From: an uncultured Desulfuromonadales bacterium
GTDB lineage: Bacteria > Desulfobacterota > Desulfuromonadia > Desulfuromonadales > Trichloromonadaceae
Reading direction: 5' to 3'
Length of the DNA: 54,311 bases
Assembly: GCA_945787465.1 (NCBI GenBank)
Contig: CALZIZ010000018.1
Location: 1 to 54,311, forward strand
The notes beneath the pieces are model-generated. The model saw nothing but the letters and a program-made list of their open reading frames with translations. It searched no databases and was not told where the DNA came from. Of the stretch, positions 1 to 7,963 are shown in pieces. Position numbers and translations under genes: made by a program. Each line of letters opens with the position of its first letter. The first letter of the stretch is position 1.

Positions 1-177
1 ACCCTGGCGCTCTTTGTGCTCGGCGCGGTGCGCGAGGTGCTCGGCTCGGGCAGCATCCTCGGGCTTTCGCTCTTCGGCGCCGGCTACCAGCCCTTCTTGT
101 TGATGATCCTGCCTCCCGGGGCCTTTATCGCCATGGGGCTGCTGCTGGCGGTGATGAACCGGTGTGAGAAGGGGTAA
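1..177 (+). CDS. rnfE: RnfE, electron transport complex subunit E, C-terminal part
   Basis: The frame is open from the first base of the window and ends at TAA 175-177, so the start lies outside. The 58 visible residues carry [11 protein letters not shown], then a hydrophobic stretch containing [15 protein letters not shown], and a short basic tail. This matches the end of RnfE/RsxE, an integral membrane subunit of the Rnf complex, which couples electron transfer between reduced ferredoxin and NAD to ion movement across the inner membrane. The ferredoxin gene 169 bases downstream fits this role. RnfE and RnfA are paralogues; the REVLGSG and LPPGAF pattern favours RnfE. Confidence 0.82.
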   Translation, partial: TLALFVLGAVREVLGSGSILGLSLFGAGYQPFLLMILPPGAFIAMGLLLAVMNRCEKG

Positions 178-345
178 GAGGAAGGGGGTTTTTCTTCTGA
201 TCAATGCCCTGGGAAAAGTTTTCCTTGACCTGACCGGCAAGTCTGAAGAAAATACCGACGTATTTATTTGCAAGAGCAAACAGCAAGGAAGGAACGGTAA
301 TCCTGCCTCCCCCTTCCTGACCAACACCCAAAAGGAGAGAACAAG

Positions 346-504
346 ATGAAAATCACTGAAGAATGCATTGCCTGTGGTGCCTGTGTTGACACCTGCCCCG
401 TCGTTGCCATTGTAGAAGACGCTGACAAGTACAAAATCACCGAAGATTGCACCGAGTGCGGCGCCTGTGTTGACTCCTGCCCGGTTGCGGCAATTGTCGA
501 GTAA
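346..504 (+). CDS. 2[4Fe-4S] ferredoxin, clostridial type
   Basis: A 52-residue protein starting MKITEECIACGAC. It carries two CxxCxxCxxxCP motifs, at cysteines 7, 10, 13, 17 and 35, 38, 41, 45, in two near-identical halves, the internal duplication typical of 2[4Fe-4S] bacterial ferredoxins. The length of about 55 residues is usual. The start has a good ribosome binding site (AAAGGAGA, 8 bases upstream). It is a soluble low-potential electron carrier. Lying next to rnfE and followed directly by a strong terminator, it is probably the ferredoxin partner of the Rnf complex, although it may also serve other ferredoxin-linked enzymes. Confidence 0.95.
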   Translation: MKITEECIACGACVDTCPVVAIVEDADKYKITEDCTECGACVDSCPVAAIVE

Positions 505-510
505 GTTGTG

Positions 511-540
511 AAAAAGGCGCCGCTTGCGGCGCCTTTTTTC
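511..540 (+). terminator. Rho-independent terminator after the ferredoxin gene
   Basis: The arms GGCGCC and GGCGCC form a GC-rich hairpin closed by GCTTGC and followed by a run of six T. It starts 6 bases after the ferredoxin stop codon. Confidence 0.92.
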
Positions 541-848
541 TCTAGCACGGCTTGCCCTCCCTCCCTCCAAAATGTTTTTTCTGGCCATCGAATAAAGCTC
601 TTCACCCCCCTCATACCCACCTTTTTCAATGCCCCTGGATGGCCAAAAAAGCCCAACAAGAACGCGTTCAGTGGCAGGAAACTCCCGATAAAATCAGCAG
701 CACCGCCTCTCCGACAGACGCTTTTCAGCGGACCTGCACCAACCACATCAATGTCCATTAAACGGCCGGCCAAAAAGAGTTTGAGCACAATTCATCCGGC
801 GCAGGCATGGCATATCAAGGGCGATAAATTGGATGCTCCGCCAGAACA
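541..848. other. Intergenic stretch, no supported gene
   Basis: Open frames here are short, lack ribosome binding sites and resemble nothing known. A weak GG-N10-GC match (ATGGCATATCAAGGGCG, 807-823) is a poor sigma-54 candidate because its -12 part is GGGC. The promoter at 849-876 is a better explanation for expression of the next gene. Confidence 0.5.
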
Positions 849-876
849 TTGCTAAAGTACCGCAGGGCTATATACT
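849..876 (+). promoter_or_regulatory. Candidate sigma-70 promoter for the first alcohol dehydrogenase operon
   Basis: TTGCTA (849-854) and TATACT (871-876) are separated by 16 bases, each close to the -35 and -10 consensus. Transcription would begin near 883. A promoter here excludes a translation start at the TTG at 849 and supports the ATG at 930. Confidence 0.55.
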
Positions 877-929
877 TTTTAAAAAGGATCGGCTTTTCAC
901 TGGCGGGACGAAAAACAACGAGGTCAACA

Positions 930-2090
930 ATGGCGAATGAGGGAGAACTGCGTAAATTCGTTGCTCCTGAATATATTTTTGGCGTGGGAGCTCGACTCCT
1001 GGCGGGCCGTTACGCAAAAAATCTTGGCGGGCGAAAAGTCATGGTTGTTTCGGACCCCGGAGTGGTTGCCGCAGGATGGACCGGGGACGTCACACAGAGC
1101 CTTGATGAGGCCGGAATTGCTTATGTCCTTTTTACGGGCGTATCCCCCAACCCGCGGGCCGAAGAAGTCATGGCCGGGGCCCGGCTCTACAACGCCGAGA
1201 GATGCAATGCCCTGGTTGCCGTGGGCGGTGGAAGCCCCATGGACTGCGCCAAGGGAATCGGTATTGTCAGTTCCAACAACAGCCACATCCTGACCTTCAA
1301 TGGTGTCGACAAGGTGCAGATTCCGATGCCGCCGCTGATCTGCGTACCGACCACAGGAGGAACCTCCGCCGACGTTTCCCAGTTTGCCATCATCACCAAC
1401 CCGCTGGAAAAAATAAAGTTTGCCATCATCAGCAAATCGGTCGTTCCCGATCTTGCCTTGATCGACCCGCTGACCCTGACCACCATGGACCCCTATCAGA
1501 CCGCCTGCACCGGCCTTGACGCCCTGACTCACGGCATCGAGGCCTTTGTCTCCAATGCAAGCTCCCCCATGACCGACCTGAATGCACTGGAGGCGATTCG
1601 CCTGGTCTCTACACACTTGATCGACTCGATCAAAAACCCTCAAGACCTCGAGCTGCGCGCCAAGATCATGGAGGGCAGCCTGCTGGCAGGCCTGGCTTTT
1701 TCCAACGCCATCCTGGGAGCCAACCACGCCATGGCGCACAGCCTCGGTGGCGAGCTCGATCTGGCTCACGGCGAGTGCAATGCCATTTTGCTCGACCATG
1801 TGATTGAATTCAATCTGCCATCCTGCCCTGAGCGCTTCGAGCGCATCGCTCAGGCCATGGGGCTCGACCTTCGCGGGACAACCACCAAAGAGCAGAAAGC
1901 GGCGCTGCTGGGACAGGTCAGAAAGATAAAAAAAGCAGCAAATGTCGACCGGCGTCTTGAGAATCTTGGGGTCAACCGAAGCGATTTGCCAGACCTCAGT
2001 GAAAAGGCCTTGAAAGACCCCTGCATGATGACCAACCCGCGCCGGGTAAACCTGAGAGACATCGAGGTGATTTATGAGGAATCCCTCTGA
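930..2090 (+). CDS. Iron-containing alcohol dehydrogenase, ErcA-like (copy 1)
   Basis: A 386-residue group III (iron-dependent) alcohol dehydrogenase. The nucleotide-binding loop GGGSPMD is present, and so are the metal-ligand segments DALTHGIEAF and NHAMAHSLGG followed by HG. The segments PTTGGTSADVSQFAI and the C-terminal NPR...DIEVIYEESL are like ErcA, a dehydrogenase-family protein of pseudomonads needed for control of ethanol oxidation. An in-frame TTG at 849 would add 27 residues but lies in the promoter; ATG 930 with GAGG upstream is preferred. The gene overlaps the following PAS-phosphatase gene by 17 bases, so a signalling role is as plausible as bulk alcohol oxidation. It is a paralogue of the genes at 11664 and, more distantly, 27676. 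Confidence 0.9.
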   Translation: MANEGELRKFVAPEYIFGVGARLLAGRYAKNLGGRKVMVVSDPGVVAAGWTGDVTQSLDEAGIAYVLFTGVSPNPRAEEVMAGARLYNAERCNALVAVGGGSPMDCAKGIGIVSSNNSHILTFNGVDKVQIPMPPLICVPTTGGTSADVSQFAIITNPLEKIKFAIISKSVVPDLALIDPLTLTTMDPYQTACTGLDALTHGIEAFVSNASSPMTDLNALEAIRLVSTHLIDSIKNPQDLELRAKIMEGSLLAGLAFSNAILGANHAMAHSLGGELDLAHGECNAILLDHVIEFNLPSCPERFERIAQAMGLDLRGTTTKEQKAALLGQVRKIKKAANVDRRLENLGVNRSDLPDLSEKALKDPCMMTNPRRVNLRDIEVIYEESL

Positions 2091-3300
2091 TCCCCCCGAA
2101 AACGGGGAAACACTGAGGGATCAGCTGATAGGCCTTGGGGAAGATTCCCACCGAAAGAGCTATTATCCCGAGCTTCAAAAACGCCTGGCGCAACTGGAAC
2201 GCTTCAAAACCTTTCTGGATCACAGCAACGACGCCATTTTTCTCATCGAGGTACCTACCGCAAACATCGTTGATCTCAATGACTCCGCCTGCCGCCAATT
2301 GGGCCGGCAGCGTGAAGAGTTGCTGAAATTGTCGATATTTGAGGTTTCCGACCTGGGCAGCAAGAAGCAGCTGCAGAACCTCATTTGCGATACCAGTGAA
2401 TGTGCCAAGCCCCGGGCCCTGGTCGAAGCATCGCTACGAAGGCGGGATGGGGGCCTGATCGCCGTAGAAATGACTCTCAGCCGCAGGTTTTTTCAGGAAT
2501 CTGCCTATGTGATTGCTGTCGCCCGGGACATTACCAAGCGCAAGCGGGCGGAAGAAGCCCTGCGGCAAAGCGAAATACGCCGCTACAAGCTGCAAACCCA
2601 ACTGGAGGTGGCTGCCGAGGTCCAGAAAAAGCTGCTTCCAGAGAAAGCCCCCAGTGTGCCTGGGTTCGAGTTCGCCGCCAGCTGCCTGCCGGCCTATCAT
2701 GTCGGCGGCGATTTCTACGATTGGCAGCAGACCGCCCCGGGCCTTTTAACCCTGACCCTGGGGGATGTCATGGGCAAGGGCATGCCGGCGGCCATGGTCA
2801 TGGCGACGGTAAGGGCAGCTTTGCGGTCCGTTTCACAGGCAAATTCGCCGGCAATGGCCTTAACACTGGCGGAACAGGCTCTGCATCAGGATCTGGACAA
2901 TTCCGACAGCTTTGTGACCCTGTTCCATGCTCAACTCAACGTCCACTCACGCCAGCTCACCTATGTGGACTGCGGTCACGGCTTTGTTTTCCTGCGGCGG
3001 TCCAGTGGCAGAGTGATGGAGCTTTACCCACGGGGTCTGCCATTTGGCATCCCCTTTCATAAAGATTACCAGGAGGGGTCTTTTACCTTCGAGAAGGGTG
3101 ACGCCCTGGTTCTTTTTAGCGATGGTTTGATTGATGCCTTACCCGAACTTGAAATCGACAACGAGTATCTGGCCGAAACGCTGACCGGTGCTGATGGCGC
3201 AAAAGATATGGTGGGGAGCCTGACCGCGTTGGTCCCTCGGGACACAGCACAACCGGACGATTTGACAGTACTGGTTGGGTTATGCACGATGAATGGATAA
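2074..3300 (+). CDS. PAS domain-containing PP2C-type (SpoIIE/RsbU) serine phosphatase
   Basis: A 408-residue cytoplasmic protein. A PAS domain covers about residues 43-155 and ends in the typical ARDITKRKRAEEAL linker. A helical linker follows, then a SpoIIE/RsbU-type PP2C domain from about 180 with HVGGDFYDW, GDVMGKGMPAAM and LFSDGLIDA, which hold the metal-binding aspartates. Such enzymes dephosphorylate anti-sigma-factor antagonists or similar proteins in response to the PAS input. No antagonist or anti-sigma gene is adjacent, so the target is unknown. The start lies inside the end of the dehydrogenase gene (17-base overlap), which implies translational coupling, and the pairing suggests that the PAS domain reads alcohol metabolism or redox state. 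No transmembrane segment is visible. Confidence 0.88.
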   Translation: MRNPSDPPENGETLRDQLIGLGEDSHRKSYYPELQKRLAQLERFKTFLDHSNDAIFLIEVPTANIVDLNDSACRQLGRQREELLKLSIFEVSDLGSKKQLQNLICDTSECAKPRALVEASLRRRDGGLIAVEMTLSRRFFQESAYVIAVARDITKRKRAEEALRQSEIRRYKLQTQLEVAAEVQKKLLPEKAPSVPGFEFAASCLPAYHVGGDFYDWQQTAPGLLTLTLGDVMGKGMPAAMVMATVRAALRSVSQANSPAMALTLAEQALHQDLDNSDSFVTLFHAQLNVHSRQLTYVDCGHGFVFLRRSSGRVMELYPRGLPFGIPFHKDYQEGSFTFEKGDALVLFSDGLIDALPELEIDNEYLAETLTGADGAKDMVGSLTALVPRDTAQPDDLTVLVGLCTMNG

Positions 3301-3357
3301 GTTGAAATAAAATTTTCCCGCTCAAAAATGACCAGTAAAAAACAATGGAGAACCGAG

Positions 3358-4167
3358 ATGTTTACCGATGAGCAGATCGAGCGATACTCTCGCCACATCG
3401 CCTTGCGGGAGGTCGGGGGCAAAGGGCAGAGAAAACTTCTTGCTGGCAAAGTCCTGATCATCGGCGCAGGTGGGCTCGGCTCCCCCATCGCTCTTTACCT
3501 GGCCGCGGCGGGGGTGGGGGTCATCGGCATTGCCGATGCCGATCTGGTCGACCTCTCGAACCTGCAGCGGCAGATCATTCACCATACCAGTGACATAGGC
3601 AAACCCAAGGTCCTCTCGGCCAAGGAAAAAATAGAGGCCATCAACCCCGATGTCAGGGTGAATCTCCATCAGACCCGGGTAAACGCCTCCAACGTTCTGG
3701 ATCTCATAAGGGACTACGATTTCGTCATCGAAGGCACGGACAATTTCGCCGCCAAATTTCTTATTAATGACGCCTGCGTACTGGCGGGCAAGCCCTACTC
3801 TCATGGCGGGATTCTTCAGTTTGTAGGTCAGACCCTCACCGTTAAACCAGGGGAGTCGACCTGCTATCGCTGCCTTTTCCCAACTCCCCCCCCCAGCAAC
3901 TCCACCCCCACCTGTGCCCAGGCCGGCGTCATCGGCGTGCTGCCAGGTGTGATTGGCAGCATCCAGGCAACAGAAGCGATCAAATATCTGCTCGGACTGG
4001 GAAATCTTTTAACCGGAAGACTTCTGACATACGACGCCGAAGAGATGGAATTTGCGACGGTTCCTGTTGCCAGAAACCCTGACTGCCCCATTTGCGGGGA
4101 GAATCCATCCATTACCGCATTGAGGGACGAGACCGAGGCAGAGAACATTTGCCAAGCAAACAACTAA
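3358..4167 (+). CDS. HesA/MoeB/ThiF family adenylyltransferase (E1-like)
   Basis: A 269-residue protein starting MFTDEQIERYSRHI, the usual opening of MoeB/ThiF proteins. The ATP-binding loop GAGGLGS is at 36-42, a conserved NLQRQI segment at 68-73, and paired zinc cysteines at C169/C172 and C243/C246. C186, in TCAQAGVIGVLPGVIGS, sits where the family has a reactive cysteine. These enzymes adenylate the C-terminal glycine of a small sulfur carrier (MoaD, ThiS or similar). An in-frame ATG at 3328 is possible, but 3358 has GGAG seven bases upstream. It lies 12 bases before a siroheme-type reductase and near a TusA-like gene, so a role in sulfur mobilisation is likely. No MoaD/ThiS-like carrier gene is adjacent. 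Confidence 0.88.
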   Translation: MFTDEQIERYSRHIALREVGGKGQRKLLAGKVLIIGAGGLGSPIALYLAAAGVGVIGIADADLVDLSNLQRQIIHHTSDIGKPKVLSAKEKIEAINPDVRVNLHQTRVNASNVLDLIRDYDFVIEGTDNFAAKFLINDACVLAGKPYSHGGILQFVGQTLTVKPGESTCYRCLFPTPPPSNSTPTCAQAGVIGVLPGVIGSIQATEAIKYLLGLGNLLTGRLLTYDAEEMEFATVPVARNPDCPICGENPSITALRDETEAENICQANN

Positions 4168-4179
4168 AGGGATCAAAAC

Positions 4180-5142
4180 ATGGAGACAAAGGGACAAAAG
4201 GGTGGGCTTGATCTGGGCAATCTAAAAGCCGGCGGATTTATCAAGGAGCGCGAAAGGGATTTGTTTACGGTTCGACTGCGGGTCCCCGGCGGGCGGCTTT
4301 CGGTTGGGAAACTCAAAAAAATCGCCGAAGTCGCCGAAAAACACGGCGGTGACTATGTTCACCTTTCCGTTCGCCAATCAATCGAGCTGATCCATATCAA
4401 TTACCGGGATTTTGATGCGGTCGTAGCGGAGTTGGGGGAAGCCGACCAGAAAGTGGCGTCCTGCGGGGCGCGGGTGCGGGTGCCGGTGGCCTGCGGGGGG
4501 TGTGAATACAACCCCAACGGCCTCATGGATACCCAGCAGGCGGCGCTGGAGGTCGACCGGAACATTTTTGGCATCGCCACCGAGCATCACAAATTCAAGG
4601 TCGGGTTTTCCGGATGCCCCTTCGATTGTCCCAAAGCGCCCATCAACGACGTCGGATTCGTCGCCGCGGTGGAACCGGAGATTAACCTGAAAGAGTGTAT
4701 TGCGTGCGGCCTCTGCGCCCAATCCTGCCCCAGCGGTGCCGTGCACCCGGGAGATGATCAAAAGCCGGTGTTCGCCAAAGAGAACTGCCTCTACTGTGGG
4801 GATTGCATCAAGGTCTGCCCCAGCGGATCCTGGCAGGTTCGCCAATTGGGGTACATGGTATTTGCGGGGGGAAAATGGGGCAGACGCCCCCTGATCGGAA
4901 CCCAGGTCGCCTCCTTTCTTCCCGCCGGCCAGGTTGTGGATTTTATAGGCGAAGTGCTGAACTGGTATCGCGAAGCAGCCAAAGAGATGGGCCGGATACG
5001 GCTTGGGGATGTTATTTTTGAAACAGGGAGCGATTCACTTCTGGACCACCTGCGAAAGCGGTTTCCGAACAATGTGGTGGACAAAGCCGCGGCACCCCAG
5101 GTGATCTTGACCCGTTTTCGCCCCTCCCCAACCACAAAGTAG
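4180..5142 (+). CDS. Siroheme/4Fe-4S sulfite (nitrite) reductase-like protein with ferredoxin domain
   Basis: A 320-residue protein of the compact anaerobic sulfite reductase C type. A ferrodoxin-like N-terminal half carries GGRLSVGKLKKIAEVAEKHG and the segment VHLSVRQSIEL. Cysteines at 105/108 and 146/150 are the likely siroheme-[4Fe-4S] ligands. A 2[4Fe-4S] ferredoxin insert follows (C173-C183 and C203-C213). The second ligand pair CPFDC is canonical (Cx3C), but the first is CGGC (Cx2C), not the usual Cx5C, so cofactor binding may differ. Being between an E1-like enzyme and a TusA-like protein, it probably reduces an inorganic sulfur compound in the cytoplasm. The substrate cannot be read from the sequence. 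Confidence 0.8.
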   Translation: METKGQKGGLDLGNLKAGGFIKERERDLFTVRLRVPGGRLSVGKLKKIAEVAEKHGGDYVHLSVRQSIELIHINYRDFDAVVAELGEADQKVASCGARVRVPVACGGCEYNPNGLMDTQQAALEVDRNIFGIATEHHKFKVGFSGCPFDCPKAPINDVGFVAAVEPEINLKECIACGLCAQSCPSGAVHPGDDQKPVFAKENCLYCGDCIKVCPSGSWQVRQLGYMVFAGGKWGRRPLIGTQVASFLPAGQVVDFIGEVLNWYREAAKEMGRIRLGDVIFETGSDSLLDHLRKRFPNNVVDKAAAPQVILTRFRPSPTTK

Positions 5143-5151
5143 AGAGTTGCT

Positions 5152-5376
5152 ATGGCAAGAATTGACTTACGGGGCGTATGCTGTCCGACCAATTTCGTCA
5201 AGGCCAAGCTGGAACTGGAGCTGGTCGAACCAGGAGTCGTGGTGGAATTCCTGCTGGATGAGGGCGAACCGATCAAGAATGTTCCGAAAAGCCTCAAGGC
5301 AGAAGGTCACAGACTGCTCAGCCTGGAAAAAGCCAACGGATACTATATCCTCATCCTTGAAAAAGGGTCTGAATGA
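5152..5376 (+). CDS. TusA/SirA-like sulfurtransferase
   Basis: A 74-residue protein beginning MARIDLRGVCCPTNFVKAK. TusA proteins carry a persulfide on the cysteine of an N-terminal CPxP motif; here C11 of CCPTN takes that place, and the second proline is replaced by asparagine. The length and the LDLRG-like opening fit the family. The gene follows the reductase by 9 bases and is the last of a three-gene operon. Its likely role is to relay sulfur between the reductase and the E1-like enzyme's acceptor, which is inferred from the neighbours. Confidence 0.85.
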   Translation: MARIDLRGVCCPTNFVKAKLELELVEPGVVVEFLLDEGEPIKNVPKSLKAEGHRLLSLEKANGYYILILEKGSE

Positions 5377-5480
5377 CCCCCAAACCATCTACCACCTTGC
5401 TTGTATAAAGGGCTTTTTGTTGGAACCACTTTTCTTGGGCCCCCAAGCCTCTTCATTCCGGTTCCACAGCCAGCCCAAAG

Positions 5481-6482
5481 CTATTTCCGATCAGGGAGGT
5501 CTATGATTCTGAGGTAGACCATGGTCTGGTTCAGCAACTGGTAGGCAATCTCGCCGAATGTGGTGGGCCCTGTGGGGCCGGCGGTCTTTTTTCCATCCAG
5601 CCCCAAATACAGGTAGTTCAAAATGCAGTTGCAGGAGAAAATTAGTTTCCCCCCCATGTCCACCGGCATCTGGGTCTTGAATTTTGCCAGGGAACCCTCG
5701 GCGGGCCTGGCATGTTTATATTGCAGGCCGCTGAATACCGGTGCGTAGAATTCGACCTTCTCCTGAAGTTCATCACCCTCGAGAAAGCTGGTATTGATCA
5801 TAACCCCGTAATAGTCAGCCACCAGGGGCAAGCGCTTATCGAGTTTTTTTTCAAAAACATATTCACCAAAATTCCTTTTTTGGCCGTTGACACAGGCCTC
5901 GGTGGCACTAAAACCATCCGAATAAAACGTGATGACATCGCCATCGCCCTGCTCAAAGATATTGACGATGCCGATATCCGCCACCTTGTTTTTCGGCAAT
6001 GCCACATGCATGACCACCGCTCCCTCTTCCAGGGATTCGGTAGTTCGACCATCAAACACCTTTGCCGTGACCGTGCCAAGGTCATCGAGGTGAAACCCGG
6101 AGATCCAGCCGATCAGGGGGCGCCAGGCGAAATGTTCATAGTTCGGGGCATTGAGAGCAAAGGAATAATGGGTTTTACAATTTGCCGGAATAATAATGAC
6201 GCTGAAACCATTATCGGGCGCATCCTGATAGACCCTGCTGACCGTCTCTTCGTCGTAGACCTGAATATCGATATCCAGAACATAAGCCGGCACCTCAGTC
6301 ACAAAGAGATTTTCCCTGGAACACACACCACCGCTCTCCGTCATGAAATAGGGGATGGTGCCACCGATCCAGTTTCCAGCCGGAAGCTGCCGCAAAAGGC
6401 GCTCATCGCCAGAGAGCAAAAGCGTTTTCCCTTGCGCTATCAGATCTGCTGCTTCGGCAACTGTGCATATCTCATGTCCCAT
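5481..6482 (-). CDS. Conserved DUF6976-type protein, function unknown
   Basis: A 333-residue soluble protein beginning MGHEICTVAEAADLIAQGKTL. I recognise it only as a conserved protein of Geobacter relatives (DUF6976, possibly FIST-like); no enzyme motif stands out. Notable segments are LPAGNWIGGTIPYFM near the N-terminus, GWISGFHLDDLG in the middle and FSCNCILNYLYLG near the C-terminus, which resembles the cysteine-containing end of FIST signalling domains. An earlier in-frame start at 6542 is possible, but ATG 6482 lies in the last codons of the upstream gene (11-base overlap), the usual sign of coupling. It is the third gene of an iclR-led minus-strand group. Confidence 0.65.
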   Translation of the reverse strand: MGHEICTVAEAADLIAQGKTLLLSGDERLLRQLPAGNWIGGTIPYFMTESGGVCSRENLFVTEVPAYVLDIDIQVYDEETVSRVYQDAPDNGFSVIIIPANCKTHYSFALNAPNYEHFAWRPLIGWISGFHLDDLGTVTAKVFDGRTTESLEEGAVVMHVALPKNKVADIGIVNIFEQGDGDVITFYSDGFSATEACVNGQKRNFGEYVFEKKLDKRLPLVADYYGVMINTSFLEGDELQEKVEFYAPVFSGLQYKHARPAEGSLAKFKTQMPVDMGGKLIFSCNCILNYLYLGLDGKKTAGPTGPTTFGEIAYQLLNQTMVYLRIIDLPDRK

Positions 6483-6720
6483 CAGATATCTCCTGGCCAA
6501 AGATTTTTTCCAGATCCTTTTTCGCTGAGGGCAGGTCCGCATTTTGCGCGAAAAGCTCCCTGAGTTCAGTGGCGCATTTCTCGAGAATCGAGGGGTCCTT
6601 TGCCAGTTTTCGCTTCAATGTACCCTGAAGAATCTTGGCCCCCAAAAATTCGAACTGGAATTGTTGTTTGCCGCAGACGATGTCGCGCCATATAGGATGA
6701 AAGATGGATGGGACTTCCAT
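6472..6720 (-). CDS. Small protein of unknown function in the IclR/DUF6976 group
   Basis: An 82-residue protein starting MEVPSIFHPIWRDIVCGK. It is rich in charged residues and predicted mostly helical (KRKLAKDPSILEKC, CATELRELFAQN). I do not recognise a family. ATG 6720 is preferred to ATG 6732 because GGAG lies six bases before it. The gene overlaps the following DUF6976-type gene by 11 bases, so the two products are probably made together and may interact. Confidence 0.7.
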   Translation of the reverse strand: MEVPSIFHPIWRDIVCGKQQFQFEFLGAKILQGTLKRKLAKDPSILEKCATELRELFAQNADLPSAKKDLEKIFGQEISDGT

Positions 6721-6865
6721 GGCTGTCTCCATAATGGTTACTTATTGTACAAACCTGTGGGGCAATTACAAGTCAATGGTCTGCACCCATGAATCAACCA
6801 TCAATGGTGAAGCCATGGGCTCTGCTGAGACTTTTCTGAAACACCTTCTCAAGTCCGACAGCCTC

Positions 6866-7621
6866 CTAGACCATCCGGGAGCCGAAATAGCCCAACTTGG
6901 AAGACACGACTTGCCCCGCCTCCTGTAACTCGGGGAATAATTCGCTTTTAATTCGCTCATCACTAAAGCGAAACTCCGGCCCCATTAAGCAGAGGCAGCC
7001 AGATAGGTCACTTTCGGCGTCAAGAAGGGGAACGGCCAGACTAACAACGCCGGCACCGAAGCCGCCGACCTCGACACATCCCCCCTGGTGCCTGATGAAA
7101 GCCTGGTCATGCCCGAAGAAGGTGAGAGACTCCTCTTTGCCGCCATCACCGTGAACTGAATCTGAGGCCAAAAAGACCCGACCCGCAGAAGTGCTGGCCA
7201 TGGGATAGCTGTTTCCGACTAAGGACTTGATTGCAACCTGATGTGACGTATCAACCATATCCAGCAGTAAGACCTCTTCCTCGCGACGGACGGCAAGATA
7301 TACAGCTTCGTCGCACTGGCGGGCCAGGCGTTCCATGATCGGCTTGGCCTTATTCAGTACGCTCATCCGGGAAAGAATCTTCCGCCCCATCTCGTAAGAC
7401 CACAGGCCAAGGCGGTACTTGCCCGACTTTCCAGACTTTTCGACATATCCCTTCTGCTCAAAAGTTGCCAACAGCCGAAATATAATAGACTTGTTCATTC
7501 CCAACCGCTCACTCAAGCGGGCGATCCGAACATCCCCATCCGTTTCCACCAAGGCTTCCAAGAGGTTTAAAGCATTTTCTACTGATTTAATCGAATAGGA
7601 CTTTTCTATTTCGCCGCGCAA
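6866..7621 (-). CDS. IclR family transcriptional regulator
   Basis: A 251-residue protein with the IclR layout. The winged helix-turn-helix is at about residues 8-75 (YSIKSVENALNLLEAL, LSERLGMNKSIIFRLLATF), and the C-terminal effector domain follows, with EAVYLAVRREEEVLLLDMVD and the ASTSAGRVFLA segment. It probably begins at a TTG with GGGAG seven bases upstream. IclR proteins bind small carbon compounds and control catabolic operons. The two genes downstream on the same strand are the natural targets. The 145-base spacer before them has TTGTAC-type sequence near 6744, but I cannot define an operator. Confidence 0.88.
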   Translation of the reverse strand: MRGEIEKSYSIKSVENALNLLEALVETDGDVRIARLSERLGMNKSIIFRLLATFEQKGYVEKSGKSGKYRLGLWSYEMGRKILSRMSVLNKAKPIMERLARQCDEAVYLAVRREEEVLLLDMVDTSHQVAIKSLVGNSYPMASTSAGRVFLASDSVHGDGGKEESLTFFGHDQAFIRHQGGCVEVGGFGAGVVSLAVPLLDAESDLSGCLCLMGPEFRFSDERIKSELFPELQEAGQVVSSKLGYFGSRMV

Positions 7622-7708
7622 GTTCCGACTCCCAGATGAAGAAACATTCTTAAAAGAATGGGGTTAAAGACCACAGGGCACTTGGAGATAACAGCCAGTC
7701 AATGCTGG

Positions 7709-7963
7709 TCATTTCTCGAGTCTTGAGCGACGTGGAGGAGCAGTCGTTTTTTTTACCGACTTCAGTCGCCCCATCGCAGGACTGGCACTCCTTGTCTTTG
7801 CAGCCCGGTCACGATTTTCCTGCAATAATGTAATTCCTTGACGTAACAAATCAGATTTATTGATTCCTGAATCTGTGGCCAGCTCTTGCAAACTTTGCAT
7901 CTCCTCGCGACTCACCCGACAGGAAACAATAACTGTCTTAGATCCCTTTTTGCTCTTGGCCAT
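7709..7963 (-). CDS. Ribbon-helix-helix (CopG-like) DNA-binding protein
   Basis: An 84-residue basic protein starting MAKSKKGSKTVIVSCRVSREE. The strand TVIVSCRVS followed by two helices (EEMQSLQELATDSG, NKSDLLRQGITLLQENR) is a ribbon-helix-helix fold, and a lysine/arginine-rich C-terminal tail follows. An in-frame ATG at 8020 would add 19 residues without family character. No toxin-like partner is visible on either side, so it may be a stand-alone repressor or an orphan antitoxin. Confidence 0.7.
   Translation of the reverse strand: MAKSKKGSKTVIVSCRVSREEMQSLQELATDSGINKSDLLRQGITLLQENRDRAAKTRSASPAMGRLKSVKKTTAPPRRSRLEK

Noticed and set aside
807-823. Sigma-54 promoter for the first dehydrogenase operon
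   Set aside because: GG and GC are ten bases apart but the -12 part is GGGC, not TTGC, and a sigma-70 promoter lies nearer.
849-929. N-terminal extension of the first alcohol dehydrogenase from TTG 849
   Set aside because: The segment contains a good sigma-70 promoter and the extra residues have no family character; ATG 930 gives the normal start.
7709-7963. Antitoxin of a toxin-antitoxin pair
   Set aside because: The fold fits, but no toxin-like gene lies next to it.
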